The notes under the pieces were generated by a model. That model saw only the letters and a list, made by a program, of their open reading frames with translations, was not told the origin of the DNA and did no database searches. A program made the position numbers and the translations under genes. Shown piece by piece: positions 1 to 11,680 of a DNA stretch of 64,000 bases. Source of the stretch: Nageia nagi (taxonomy: Eukaryota > Pinophyta); assembly GCA_050084985.1 (NCBI GenBank), contig JBITNC010000001.1, positions 174,840,001 to 174,904,000 of the forward strand. The letters are read 5' to 3'. The first letter of the stretch is position 1. Each line of letters begins with the position of its first letter.

Positions 1-683
1 CATTGTGAAGAAGACATCTTGCTACTACGAATGCGTGAAGGTCTGTTGTTCATTTCCTGAAGCAGGCGATTTCTGAGAATGCATAAAGGAGAAAGTTTTG
101 GTTGTTGTTTATTACACTTATTTGTAGAGATTGTGTGGAGAGACATCCCAAATCATCCACAATGAAGCCTTGCATTGCATCAACATATATCTGCAAGCAA
201 AGAGCCCGTGGTGCTTTTAGAGTTTCAAAAAGAGCCAGAGAAAGAGCATTGAAGCCATGTAGAGGAAGAGCCTGATTCTGAGTATCACATAACCTGCTAC
301 CCATTACGTGTTGTTGCTGAGAAAGGAACCACATTGCAGAAGAGAGGAGCCCATGCACATTGAAGAAAGGAGACTAAAGTGTTATTTCCATGTCCTATTA
401 ATCAAAGATTATGAGAAGGCAATAAACCAGCAATTATTATTTTTAGATAAATTCAAATCTAGTAACCTGCTACAGAGAAATTCAGCGACGTCTTTGAATC
501 TGAAGAAGGATTACGTGGAGTCCATCATCAGCCACCAAAAGTTCATCATCGGCCAAATTCAACAATTAACATTATGGTATTAGGAGCGAGTATTGGCCAT
601 TCTATGGAGTACTGCTCTACGAGGATTGTACGAAGAATGCACATTGCTAAATTATTTTAGAGACTATTTCTATGCATTACATT
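1..683. other. Unresolved segment upstream of the copia primer site
   Basis: This stretch lies just upstream of the copia primer-binding site, where a 5' LTR would be expected. By eye it does not match the 3' LTR that starts at 4,893 (TGTTAGAATATG). It is less AT-rich than most of the window. Open frames of 102 codons (minus, 50-358) and 91 codons (plus, 308-583) overlap, and I recognise neither. Possible readings are the 3' part of a long 5' LTR whose start is outside the window, or captured host exon-like DNA. Confidence 0.4.
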
Positions 684-695
684 TGGTGACAGAGT
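684..695 (+). other. Primer-binding site of the copia element (degenerate)
   Basis: TGGTGACAGAGT resembles the TGGTATCAGAGC site that pairs with the 3' end of initiator methionine tRNA and is usual in plant copia elements. It lies about 55 bases upstream of the gag start, the normal spacing. Confidence 0.55.
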
Positions 696-748
696 GTCAT
701 ACGTTGTTGTTGTGTGTTGCATTTGTTGACATAGTGAGAAACTAAGTG

Positions 749-1590
749 ATGGCTACCAATAATAATAATAATAGTCTGCCCATTCTAGAATTCAAAGGTG
801 ATAATTATGAGTATTGGTCCATCTGTATGAAGCTTTTATTCATCAGAAAAGGTGCTTGGAAGATTGTGGAGGATGACTATGCAAAGCCTATTGATTGGAG
901 TGTTGTTCCAGCTACTAATAGAGAAACAATGAGAGAGGCACAAAAGAAGAATAACATGGCACTCTTCTACTTGCAAGCAACCTTGGATGAGAGAATCTTT
1001 TCAAGGATTACAAGTTATGCTTCAACCAAAGCAACATGGAAAGCTCTAAAAGAGAGCTATGAAGGCAACACCCAAGTCAAGCAAGTGAGATTACAAACTC
1101 TCAAAATGAAGTTTGAAAATCTCAGGATGAAGGAGGCTGAAAAAGTTGGAGACTATTGCATGAGAGCCAAAGCATGTGTTGACAAAATGAGAGCTTTTAT
1201 GAAAAAATGGAGAATGAATTCATTGTAAAGAAAGTGTTGAGGATACTTTTGCCCAAATGGAGAGAAATCTCTATCATAATTAAGGATACTAAGAATCTTA
1301 CAACTCTCTCATATGATCAAGTTGTAGGTTCATTAATATCTCATAAGGAAAGATTTGAAAATCCAAATGTTTGGGGTATGTAAGAGAAATCCTTCACATC
1401 CAAAGTAGGTGAATCAAGTGCAAGAGGTAGAGGAAGAGGGAGAGCCAAATCTCCTTCAATAGGAAGAGGAAGAGGTAGATCAAGAGGTGAGAATCAAGGA
1501 AGAGGAAGAGGAAGAGGAGGTGAATAATCAAATAAGTCTTGCTATCATTATGGTAAACTTGGTCACTTTGCAAGAGATTATAGACTCAAG
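749..1590 (+). pseudogene. gag: Copia-A gag (broken)
   Basis: Capsid and nucleocapsid part of the copia polyprotein, which packages element RNA. The start chosen is ATG 749, followed by an (AAT)n run coding an Asn stretch and then ILEFKGDNYEYW, the usual opening of plant copia gag. The first frame stops at 1,228. A frameshift near 1,205 restores similarity (KKVLRILLPKWREI and onward), so the gene is broken. Positions 1,418-1,521 code a basic Arg-Gly-rich stretch. A zinc knuckle at 1,540-1,587 reads CYHYGKLGHFARDY; the second and last Cys of the CCHC motif have become Tyr, each one G-to-A step. A stop lies just before it. Confidence 0.85.
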
Positions 1591-1619
1591 GCTTCTCAAG
1601 AAGGAGAGCTAATAATTAT

Positions 1620-2970
1620 GAAAATTTTGGTGAAGAAGTAGGGAATTCAAATTTGTTCCTCACCTATGGAAAATCAAATCAAAATCTCAAAGAAACTTGG
1701 TTTTTAGATTTTGGTTGCTCAAATAATATAAGTGGCAAATAAGAGTTATTTGCTACAATGGATTCCACATACAAGTCCAAGATCAAATTAGGAGATGATA
1801 GGGCACTACAAGTTTAAGGCATGGGAGCCATAGAGGCTCCAAAAAATAAAGGCACAAAGAAGGTAAATAATATCTATTACACTCCTAACCTCAAGCATAA
1901 TTTTCTTAGTTTAGGACAAATGATGGATAAGAACTATAGGCTTGTTTTTGAAGATGAAAAATGTGTAATTTTTGACAAAAATAATTATAATAGAATTGTA
2001 ACACAAGTGCCTATATCAAAGAATAGGTTGTTTCCTTTTAAATTTGGGAAACAAGGAGGTGCTCAACTTTCTAATTTAGCCATTGAAAATCCAAGTGTAC
2101 TTTGGCACTTGAGATATGGTCATCTTAATTATGCAAGCTTGAAGTTGTTAACTTCTCAAGCTATGGTGTGTGGACTACCAAAAGTTGAAGAGCACAAGGG
2201 GCTGTGTAAGCATTTGATTTGGGAAAGTACTCATGAACAAAGCTTCCAAAAGGTGAAGCATGTAGAGCAAACCATCCCCTACAATTGGTATAGTCAAATA
2301 TTTATGGTCCAATGCAAACCACAAGCATGGGTAACAATACTTACTTTCTTACCTTCATAGATCATTACTCTAGATATTGTTGGATTTATTTTTTGAAATT
2401 AGAAGATAAAGATTTTTAATTCTTCCAAAATTTCAAGAATAATGTAGAGAATCAAGGTGGCTATATGATCAAATGTTTGAGGAAAAATAGAGGAGGGGAG
2501 TTTTGTTCAAATGCATTTCTCCAATTTTGTAAAGAATGTGTGATCAAACAACAATTAACAACTACCTATACCCCACAATAGAATGGTGTGGATGAAGGAA
2601 AGAACCGCACTATTGTAGAAATGGCTAGATCAATGCTCCAAACATAGAAGCTAAGTAACATGTATTAGGCTGATGTTGTTAGAATAAGTATTTACATTTT
2701 TAATAAGAGTCCCACTTCTAGTTTAGATGGGATAACCCCTATGAGGGATGGTATGGTAAAAATCCAAATGTAAAGCACTTCAAATATTTTGGTTGTCTTG
2801 TATATGCACACATTCCTAATGAACAAAGGAGGAAACTTGACCTCAAGAGTCAAGCATGTATATTTATTGGGTATAGTAAGTCTTCAAAGGCATATAGACT
2901 CTATAATCCAAAAAACACACAAATTTGTAATCTCAAGAGAGGTAATTTTTGATGAAGGGGGAATATGGGG
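1620..2970 (+). pseudogene. pol: Copia-A protease and integrase (broken)
   Basis: The aspartic protease is seen as TWFLDFGCSNNISG around 1,695-1,735; the active-site Asp (1,707-1,709) remains but the next residue is Phe. The pre-integrase zinc region with LWHLRYGHLNYASL follows at about 2,095-2,145. The integrase core then shows FIDHYSRYCW with the first catalytic Asp at about 2,360, and RKNRGGEF where the second Asp has become Asn (2,486-2,488). The third catalytic residue, Glu, is kept at 2,594-2,596 in NGVDEGKNRT. TAG stops replace Gln in PQ*NGV and in the following T*K, and a frameshift lies near 2,760. The protein could not cut or join DNA as it stands. Confidence 0.85.
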
Positions 2971-3223
2971 TCATCAAAAATACTTTGTTGATGATGGATC
3001 TCAAGATGAAAGCTCCTCCCAAGTGCATCCCATTTCCAAGAATAGCAATAAAATTCCTCCTCCAAGTCCAATGAAGAGTTCTACTTCTAATACACCAAGT
3101 ACTACTCCAAGTTCTCCATAAGAACCACCAAGAGCATCAAGTTCTTCTCCAATGCAAATGTAAGAAGATACACCATGATCACCAAGAGGTAAAATAAAAC
3201 TCCAATATCATCCTTCTTTCCAA

Positions 3224-4880
3224 ATGTTGGATAAAAAATTTCAGAGAAAATACACTAGGTGCCAAGCTAATGAGATGAATGAAGTCTTGAAAAGACTTGA
3301 AAATTTGCACATGCATGGTGATGAAGAATCTAAAGATCCTAAGGGAGATATTGTAAATTATGCTTTAATTACTAGTGTAGAAATAGATCCACCTTGTTAT
3401 GAAAAATAATGTAATCATTATGTATAGAAACAAGCTATGATAGAGAAAATGAACTTCATAAAAAAGAATGATACATGGGAGCTAGTGGAGCTTCCTAAGG
3501 GAAAGAAATATATTAGATGCAAATGGGTCTATAAGATCAAGATCCATACTGATGGAAGCATTGAAAGGTACAAGGAAAGACTAGTACAAAAAGGTTTTGC
3601 TCAAAAGTATGGGATTAACTATGGAAAACCTTTGCTCCTATGGCAAGGTAAGAGACCATTAGACTAGTACTTTCTTTGGCTACCCACAAAGGGTGGAACA
3701 TTCATCATATGGATGTTAAAGTGATTTTTTGAATGGGTACTTGAATGAAGAGCTTTTTGTGCAACAACCTCAAGGTTTTGAAGAATAAGGTAAGGTAAAT
3801 CTTATCTACAAACTTAAGAAAGCATTGTATGGGCTGAAATAGGAACCGAGAGCATGGTTCTCTTGCATTGATGGCTACTTTCATAACTATGGATTCACTA
3901 GGAGCAAAAGTAAACCCACTTTATACTACATGAACAAAGGTAAAGGCATCCTTCTTGTGTGCTTATATGTGGATTACCTTAGATTCATGGGTAGTAATGC
4001 TAAAATGAATGAGGAGTTCAAAAACTCCATGATGCAAGAGTTTGAAATGAAGGATCTAGGTTTGATGAGTTACTTCCCAGGAATGGAGGTACATTAAGAG
4101 AAAAATGAGATCTTCAAATGTTAGTTAAAATATGCTCAAAACATGATAAAGAATTTTTCTATGGAAAAGTGCAAGCTAGTTGCAACTCTAATAGGTTATG
4201 GGATTCAACTAAGCAAAAGTGATGGAGCATCAAAAGTTGACAAGACTAGTTATAGGAGCATGGTTGGGAGTTTGATGTTTCTCACCAACACAAGGCTAGA
4301 TATTCAGTATTTTGTCTCTTTAGTATAAAGGTTTATGGTTGATCCATCTTAACTACACCTTCAAGCAACTAAAATAATTATGGGATTCATTACCATAAAA
4401 AAGATGATGTAAAGTTAGTTGGATTTAGTAATAATGATTCGGGAAGTAACATAGATGATAGAAAATCTACTTCAAAAAACTATTTTAGTCTTGGGTCTAG
4501 GTTAATCACTTAGAGTTCCAAAAAGCAAACCATAGTAGCACTATCATCTATTGAGGCTAAGTACATAATAATTACCAATGCTAGTGCCCAAGCCTTATGG
4601 CTAAGAAAGGTTCTTGAAGAAATAGGAGAATGACAAAAAGGTCCTACCATATTGTATTGTAACAATATGAGTGCCATTCAATTGACATATAATTGTATCC
4701 ACCATAATAGGTTAAAGCACTTCAACATGAAGTATAATTTCATCAATGACATGGTGGATAAAAATGTGATTGGGCTAAGGCATTGTAGCACTTTGGACAA
4801 CATAGTGGACATCTTCACCAAAGGAGTTGCTAAAGCTCAATATTTAAAGCTGAGAGACTATTTGGTTATCCCTCTAACTT
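3224..4880 (+). pseudogene. pol: Copia-A reverse transcriptase and RNase H (broken)
   Basis: A copia-type reverse transcriptase begins near 3,437 with NDTWELVELPKGKKYI and KWVYKIKIHTDGSIERYK. The catalytic box, normally YVDD, reads YVDY at 3,966-3,977, so one metal-binding Asp is lost. RNase H follows at about 4,440-4,850, with KKQTIVALSSIEAKY, ILYCNNMSAIQL and the C-terminal VDIFTKGVA. There are several frameshifts, and TAG stops where Gln or Trp is expected, for example GLK*EPRAW (CAG expected) and IT*SSKK (TGG expected). It is a relic. Confidence 0.87.
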
Positions 4881-5160
4881 TAAGGGGGATAATGTTAGAA
4901 TATGATCTAGCATTATATGTATCTAGCATTTTCCTAAGTCTATGTAGGCTTAGATATTTAGTTATGTAGGAAATGAAGTGATATGTTTTATTGTTATAAT
5001 TAAGACCTAGTCATATAGCTTAGGCATTTAGACTTTGTTAGTCATAGCCTACAAATAGAGTCAGGTGCTATTACTTTGGTTTGGTGTTATTTCTTAGGTT
5101 ACTCTTAGAACTATAAAATGTAATTTTTTTGAGAATAATATTAAGTTCTTTTAGAATTTA
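4880..5160 (+). repeat. Copia-A polypurine tract and 3' LTR (partial)
   Basis: The tract TTTAAGGGGGATAA (about 4,879-4,892) sits directly before TGTTAG at 4,893, the usual polypurine-LTR junction. The LTR runs into the telomere-like array around 5,150-5,170 without a clear CA end, so its length is unknown and it may be truncated. Confidence 0.6.
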
Positions 5161-7950
5161 TAAAATTTAGGGTCTTAGGGTCTAAAGAATTAACATTTTA
5201 TGGGTTATGGCTATGATTTAGGGGTTACAATTAGAGTTAAGGGTTTGGATTTGGGTTAGCAGTTAAGATTTAGGAGTTACATTTATTATAATTTTAAATT
5301 TTAAATAAATAATTTAATTTAGGTGGTTATGTTTAAGGGTGAAGAGTTTAGGTTTAAGGATTAGGGCTTTAAGGGTTGAGTTTAAGGTTATGAATTAAGA
5401 TTTTAGAGGTTATACATGGTTAAGATTTAGGGGTTTGGGTTTGGGTTAAGGTTTAAGGGTAAGGGTTAGGGTTAGGAGTTAGAGTTTTATTTTAACTTAA
5501 CTTAAAATTTAATTTATAATATAATTTTAAATTTTATACATATAATTTATTATTATCTTAAAATAATTTATAATATAATTTTAAATTTTATACATATAAT
5601 TTATTATTATCTTAAAATAATTTATAATATAATTTTAAATTTAAATGTTAAATTTTAAATATATAATTTATTATAAATTTAAATTTTAAATTTTAAACAT
5701 ATAATTTAGGTTAGGGGTTTAGGTTTAAGGGTTAATGGTTTGGATTAGGGTTTAAGGGTTTAGGTTAGGGTTAGGGCTTTAGGTTTAAGGATTTATGTTA
5801 GGATTTAAGGGTTAGGAGTTTGGGTTTGAGTTCAAGGTTAGGGTTTTACAGGTTTAGATTTGAGTTAAAAATTAGGGTTTAAGGATTATGGTTAGGATTT
5901 AAGGGTTATACTTAAAGTTATGGTTAGAGGTAAGTGTTAAAGGTTTAGGTTAGGGGTTAGGGTTTAAGAGTTAGGGGTTTGGATTTGAATCTAGGATTAA
6001 GAATTAAGATTTTAGAGGTTATATATGGTTAGAATTTAAGGGTTAGGGTTTTAGTTAAGGTTTAAGTGTTTGGGTTAGTGTTTAAGGGTTTGGGTTAAGG
6101 TTTTATTTTAACTTAAAATTTAATTTATAATATAATTTTGAATTTTAAATTTTATACATATAATTTATTATTATCTTAAAATAATTTATAATATAATTTT
6201 AAATTTAAATGTCAAATTTTAAACATATAATTTGTTATAAATTTAAATTATAAATTTAAACTATAATTTTAAACATATAATTTAGGTTACGGGTTTAGGT
6301 TTAAGGGATAGGGGTTTAGTTTTAAGGGCTAAGGGTTTAGGTTAGGGTTTAAAGGTTTAGGTTAGGGTTAGGGGTTATGGTTTAAGGGTTTATGTTAGGA
6401 TTTAAGGGTTAGGAGTTTGGGTTTGATTCAAGGTCAAGGTTTTACATGTTTGGATTTGAATTGAAAATTAGGGTTTAAAGGTTATGGTTAGTAATTAAGG
6501 GTAAAAGTTAGGTTTTAAGGGATATGGTTAGGATTTAAGGGTTATGGTTAGGGTTTAAGGGTTAAGGTTTAAAGTTATGGTTATGGTTAGGGTTATGGTT
6601 AGGATTTAGGGGTTATAGTTAGGGTTATGGTTACGAGTAAGAATTAAAGGTTTAGGTTAGAGGTTAGAGTTTAAGGTTTAGGGGTTTGGGTTTGAATTTA
6701 AGGTTAAGAATTAATACTTTAGGGGTTATATATGGTTAGGATTTAGGGGTTAGGGGTTTGGATTAAAGTTTAAGGGTTTGGGTTAAGGTTTAAGGGTTTA
6801 GGTTAGGGTTAGAAGTTAGGTTTTTATTTTAACTTAAAATTTAATTATAATATAATTTTAAATTTAGGTTTGAGTTTAAGGTTAAGAATTAAGATGTTAA
6901 GTTAGGGTTATACATTACTATTTAAGGGTTCATGTTCATAAAGATAACAAAGCATGAAAAATATGTTTTTTTACAAATTACCAATTCATAAATATTTTTA
7001 TTTTGATATACCCATCTAAATTAACTTATCAAATATAATTGACTGATATTTCTTATATATGGTAAGGATTTAGGGGTTAGAGGTTTGGGTTAAGGTTTAA
7101 GGATTTGGGTTAGGGTTTAACGGTTTAGGTTAGGGTTAGGAGTTAAGGTTTTATTTTAACTTAAATTTAAATTTAATTTATAATATAATTTTAAATTTAA
7201 ATATTAAATTTTAAACATATAATTTATTATAATTTTAAACATATAATTTATTATAAATTTTAAACATATAATTTATGTTAGGGTTTAGGTTTAAGGGCTA
7301 GGGGTTTGGGTTAGGGTTTAAGGGTTTAGTTAGGGTTAGGGTTATAGTTTAAGGGTTTATGTTAGGATTTAAGGGTTAGGAGTTTGGTTAGAGTTTGAGT
7401 TCAATATTAGGGTTTTAAAAATTTAGATTTGAGTTTAAAATTAAGGTTTAAGGGTTATGGTTAAGATTTAAGGGTAGGGTTAGGGTTTAAGGGTTATGGT
7501 TAGGATTTAAGGGTTAGGCTTAGGGTTTAAGGGTTAAGGTTTAAAGTTATGGCTATGATTAAGGTTATGATTAAGGTTATGGTTAGGATTTAGGGGTTAT
7601 AGTTAGGGTTATGGTTAGAGGTAAGCATTAAAGGCTTAGGTTAAAGGTTAGGGTTTAAGGGTTAGGGGTTTAGGTTTGAGTTTAGGGTTAAGAATTAAGA
7701 TTCTAGGGGTTATACATGGTTAGGATTTAGGATTAGGGGTTTGGGTTAAGGTTTAAGGGTTTGGGTTAGGGTGAGGAGTAATGGTTTTATTTTAACTTAA
7801 AATGTAATTTATAATATAATTTTTAATGATATAAGTTTAAGGTTAAGAATTAACATTTTAAGTTAGGGTTAGGGGTTACGGTTTAAGGGTTCATGTTCAG
7901 AAAGATAACAAAGCATGAAAAATATGTTATTTCTTACAAATTACTAAGTC
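5160..7950 (+). repeat. Degenerate telomere-like array (TTTAGGG family) with AT-rich blocks
   Basis: Nearly continuous variants of the plant telomere motif (TTTAGGG, TTAGGG, TTTAAGGG) with the G-rich strand on plus. The array is interrupted at irregular intervals by AT-rich blocks opening with TTTTATTTTAACTTAA at about 5,487, 6,100, 6,823, 7,150 and 7,783, spaced about 613, 723, 327 and 633 bases. This makes an irregular higher-order repeat. It is not a chromosome end, because sequence continues on both sides and the motif is degenerate. A homologous array plus AT block sits in the matching place in CACTA-1, so I assign it to the CACTA element. Confidence 0.9.
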
Positions 7951-8005
7951 ATTAATATTATTTTTTTGGTATACCCATTTAAATTGACTTATCAATTAGA
8001 ACTAT
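6917..8005 (+). repeat. Duplicated non-telomeric segment within the array
   Basis: A unit of about 110-140 bases, starting GTTCATGTTCA and continuing AAGATAACAAAGCATGAA, occurs at about 6,917-7,060 and again at about 7,888-8,005. Both copies follow TTTAAGGG-type repeats. The spacing is about 970 bases, so this is a segmental duplication inside the array. Confidence 0.75.
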
Positions 8006-8209
8006 CTGACATAGCTTAAAACAACAAAGGTAAGTTGCATTTACAAAGTTAACGTATTAACATTCTTCCATCATATTCATATTGTAAAGTGGCTCAATGG
8101 AAACTTTTATCAATTTAATATTGGCAAACCATGTTAGGTTTATCAAATTCAATAGTTTTAAATTTTTTATACTAATAATATTTTTTATTATCTTTATTTA
8201 GTGATTATC

Positions 8210-9729
8210 ATGGTCGATGACAGGAGAGGAAAGAAGCCAAAACCTCCAAAGATAACAAGCAAAAAGGGTTTAGTAAGTATTTATTTATGAATGTGATTTA
8301 TTCATATTTTATTTAATACTATTCATTTCGAAAGAAAAACTAACTTTATTATTTTTATCTTTTTTAAAGAGTAGGATGGATAGGTGTGAGATAGAGAAAT
8401 TAATATACAGATGGGCATTGGGCCTTTAGGTACTAGACCTTCTATGCATACTACTAGTGTTGCTCAATCAACATCGACGGGCTCATCACCAGAGGGTAAC
8501 ATTATTTGATTTGTTAATTTTAAAAAACTTATTAAAGTTACATTTTATTAATTAAATGTTACATTCAATAAAGATAATATAAGTATTGTTGTAATTGCAG
8601 ATCTAGAGTTAGTCAATAAAGAGGTTATATTTACGACATGCAAGGGTCCAAATGATATTGAGATTAAGATGGATGAAAATGGTGTTGTTATTAAAGATCA
8701 AAATGGTAAGAATTGACTTTAGAAAATATATATTTATTTTGAAATATATTAATTTACTAATATTGTTAAATTTTCTTTAGGGTTTTTTTTATGATGATCT
8801 CAAAAAATGCACTTTCCATTAGTTTGATCCCACAATAGACCTTGAGTGGAAAAAATAAAGTGAACCAAGTGTGTGTATATATATATATATATATTATAAA
8901 TTATTATTAATAGTACTTTTTAATTTTTTAAAAAAAATTATGTATTTTTGTATCAAAATAGAGAGTGATAGGTATCCTTACAAAGAAATTTGGGGATGCA
9001 TGGAATTCAAAATAGGCATTACAATAGATGGGAAAGAATTTAAATTAGAGGAGAGATAAGATCATAAATAAAATAAATAAAAAAACTTCCTAAAAATAAG
9101 CGTAAAGGAGGTAGGCCTGTTGATGTTGACAAAAAAGTGTGCAAGAGCTTGACAAAGAAAGTGGAGGAGGAAGCACGTAGAGAATCCATTGTTAAACCAT
9201 CATAGTTTGAAAAAGTCATGCATGCTTGATATAGAACATCATCCATGATATATACACATAAGTCAAGAAAATAAGGAAAAGTAAGGATTGAATCAAGATA
9301 TGTAAGTATATTTAATTATTTATTTGATATTTTATGCATGAATAGTTATATATTAAAAATATTATCTAATTAAATATGTATTTTTGCATTATGACAAATA
9401 TGGCAAGTATCCTTCAAAAAATGAAGTGAAATTTTTCCTTAAAAATAGTTTTCAAGCACTAGTCTTGAAGATAGCATCGAAGACTATAAGTAATATTTAA
9501 ATGCTTTTTGATTAATTATATTATTTGATATTGATGCATAAAAATTTTAGTTTTGCTTATTTACTAATATTTAGTTGATTATTCTAATCAAGATGAGGAG
9601 GGTCAACCGGAGGATGGACATGAGGGTGAACAGGAGGGTGATCAAGAGAGGTGGCAAAGTGCCATAATGGATTTTGATGATGAGGAGAGAGATGATAAGT
9701 ACACTAGGCATGTTCATGCTAGTGAGTGA
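8210..9729 (+). pseudogene. CACTA second ORF, copy in CACTA-2 (unidentified family)
   Basis: A multi-exon gene in the position where CACTA elements carry their second, TNPA-like protein. I do not recognise the family. The start MVDDRRGKKPKPPK is basic, possibly nuclear or DNA-binding. An exon near 8,600-8,705 codes TCKGPNDIEIKMDENGVVIK. Later come CTFH*FD (TAG at 8,820-8,822), ESDRYPYKEIWGCMEFKIG, a basic KNKRKGGRPVDVDKKV, and an acidic end DFDDEERDDKYTRHVHASE with a stop at 9,727. Exons are separated by AT-rich introns with usable GT/AG ends. CACTA-1 carries a homologue with the same start, middle and C-terminal motif, so it is a real gene of the element. Internal TAG and other stops make this copy dead. 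Confidence 0.65.
8871..8896 (+). repeat. TG/TA dinucleotide microsatellite
   Basis: A run of TGTG then (TA)n lies inside an intron of the CACTA-2 second ORF. Confidence 0.9.
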
Positions 9730-10179
9730 CAAATTTGGGGCATTAGCATGAATTTAATATTCATAAGATATTTTTTATTGACTAGGATTATATACATTCA
9801 TAAGACATTTTTATTGACTGGGATTATTCAAACCTGATAATTGAGAAACCTTACTATTTTTCAATTATGAATGTTTGTTACCTATTATTAATGTGTTATA
9901 TGTTTAAGTTTTAATTTCATTATCAATGGGTTATATTATTTACTTTTAATGTGTTTAAAACTTTATTTTATTATGAATGTTTTTAATGGTTATATGTTTA
10001 AATTTTAATTTCTTTACTTTTACTGTATTATAATTTAATTTTACATTAATTTATTTTGAATGTATTAAAAAAATGAAATAAAAATTGAATGTACTATATT
10101 ACATTCAATGTATTTTGATTGTATTAAAAAAATGAAATAAAAATTGGTCATAATAAAAAAAATTTAAAATTAATATTTT

Positions 10180-10743
10180 TTGCATCACAAGTCAAAGCCA
10201 TACATAACACACAAAGTGTCAATATATCACTTTAAAATTTTGAAAATACAACGCTACACTTGATGCCTAATACATCAAGTACATGACTCATCACATGCTT
10301 CTTTTTGCTTTTAACACTTGACTTCAAAATTAATGCCTAATGCATCATGTACATGACTCATTATAGGCCTCTTTTAGAATCTAAAATGTGACTCCAAAAT
10401 TGACTCCAAGTACATCAATTTTACAACTCTTAGATCAATATTTTAAGAGAGTAATGCTTGATTCCCTACCTAACCCATCGTATGTTACTAAGATGACTCT
10501 TCATGCAATATTTTATGCATATATGGCTTGATGCCTCACCTAATGCATAAAGCATTACACATGATGCAATATGCATTTAATCTAGATGCATAGTTGATGA
10601 TAAACACAAAATACGATGATTCCAAACTTGATGCATTAGTTGATAATACCCTTAGCATCAAATGAGGCATCAACTAGAGGAGAAAAAAAATACACTATGA
10701 TATTACACATAAGATGATGCAAAACCCTTCAAATGTATCAGTG
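10180..10743. repeat. Subterminal repeats and terminus of CACTA-2
   Basis: Dense short motifs GATGC, GCATCA and TGCATCAAG in both orientations occupy the last ~560 bases before the terminus. CACTA transposases are known to act on such subterminal motifs. The segment CTTAGCATCAAATGAGGCATC (about 10,650-10,670) is matched in inverse at about 26,920-26,950. The terminus reads AAATGTATCAGTG (10,731-10,743), against AAATGTAGTAGTG expected from CACTA-1. Confidence 0.75.
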
Positions 10744-11680
10744 TTGCTTGCAACTTTTATTGAAGACTTAACTCTTTCAATTTCTTAGGAGGAATTAAAT
10801 TAATAATGGCTGAAACTTTATTGGTATCCACCTCTATGCCTCTTCTTGAAATAATGAACCCAAGTAATTTACCTAATGAGACTTCAAATACACACTTTTG
10901 GGGTTTTAACTTCAACTTGTATTCTCTCATCTTTTGGAAAATCTTTCTCAAATATGAAATGTAATCATATTTGGTTATGGATTTGGCTAGGATATCATCA
11001 ACATATACCTTAACATTTTCATGGATCATATCATGGAACATACTCACCATGGCTCTTTGATAAGTTGCACTTGCATTCTTTAAAATAAAAGGCATGACCA
11101 CCCAACAAAATATGCCCCAAGGAGTAACAAGCATTGTCTAATATTGGTCTTCCTTATTGATCCTAATTTGATTATATCTAAAAACTCCATCCATAAAAGA
11201 TAAAATCTCATGTCCTATTGTTGAATTAGATACAATAATATCAATATTAGGCAAAGTAAAAGCATCTTTAGGACATGCCTTGTTGATATCCCTAAAATAT
11301 GTATAACATCGTATCTCACCATTAGGCTTAGCTACAGGTGTAATCTTAGAAATACATGGTGAATAATTAATAAAAATAATGAAACTAGCAATTATATACT
11401 TTTCAATTTTCTTTTTAATAGTAAGGGCTACTCGAAGATGCATCTTTCTAGGCTTTTGTTGAATCAGTTTGATATTTTCATTAACAACTAGGCTATGAGT
11501 GAATAAATCAGGATCAAGACCAAGCATATCAAAATAAGACCAATTAAAGATATAAAAAAACTCTTTTAATAGTTGGTAGTATATTTCTTATTCTTCCAGG
11601 GTTAACCAAGCTCCTGATTTGAATAATTATGGGTCTTCTTGGGTACCAATATTTACGTCTACCATTTCTTCACTAAGATA
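10744..11680 (-). pseudogene. pol: Gyp-B reverse transcriptase (interrupted)
   Basis: Gypsy reverse transcriptase copies element RNA into DNA. The N-terminal linker leads through MLGLDPDLFTHSLVV (about 11,527) and INKACPKDAFTLPNID to SFMDGVFRYNQI. A stop near 11,135 breaks the frame, then TPWGIFCWVVMPF and NASATYQRAMVSM follow. The catalytic YVDD is intact (complement of 10,994-11,005). After KPQKCVFEVSLGKLLGFI the protein reads PPKKLKELSLQ, a stop, and KLQA, then meets the CACTA-2 terminus where the family continues into a conserved Tyr/Arg-rich stretch. So the gene is cut by the transposon as well as by stops. It is the best preserved polymerase active site in the window. Confidence 0.88.

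Larger units (their letters stand above)
684..5160 (+). mobile_element. Ty1-copia LTR retrotransposon 'Copia-A' (decayed)
   Basis: The order on the plus strand is primer site, gag with zinc knuckle, protease, integrase, reverse transcriptase, RNase H, polypurine tract and 3' LTR. Integrase before reverse transcriptase is the diagnostic copia order. All genes are broken by stops and frameshifts, and several stops are TAG at expected CAG or TGG codons. No 5' LTR matching the 3' LTR was found. The element abuts the telomere-like array at about 5,160 and may have inserted into CACTA-2. The right boundary is approximate. Confidence 0.85.
5160..10743 (-). mobile_element. CACTA-type DNA transposon 'CACTA-2' (right-hand part only)
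   Basis: From right to left it has a terminus ending CAGTG at 10,743, subterminal GCATCA/GATGC repeats, a second-ORF gene, a spacer and the telomere-like array. The same parts occur in the same order, inverted, from 26,843 rightwards in CACTA-1. The terminus GATGCAAAACCCTTCAAATGTATCAGTG (10,716-10,743) aligns with the complement of the CACTA-1 left end. The transposase half and the other terminus are not seen, so the left limit given is only where homology is visible; Copia-A may lie inside it. The terminus lies precisely inside a gypsy pol gene (Gyp-B). Confidence 0.78.

Noticed and set aside
50-583. Overlapping open frames of 102 (minus) and 91 (plus) codons as genes
   Set aside because: No recognisable domain, no clear start context, and both lie where an LTR or leader is expected.
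684-695. A tRNA gene fragment
   Set aside because: Only about 12 bases match and the place fits a retrotransposon primer site.
5160-7950. A true chromosome end (telomere)
   Set aside because: The repeats are highly degenerate, mixed with AT-rich blocks, and unique sequence continues on both sides; other arrays are in the opposite orientation.
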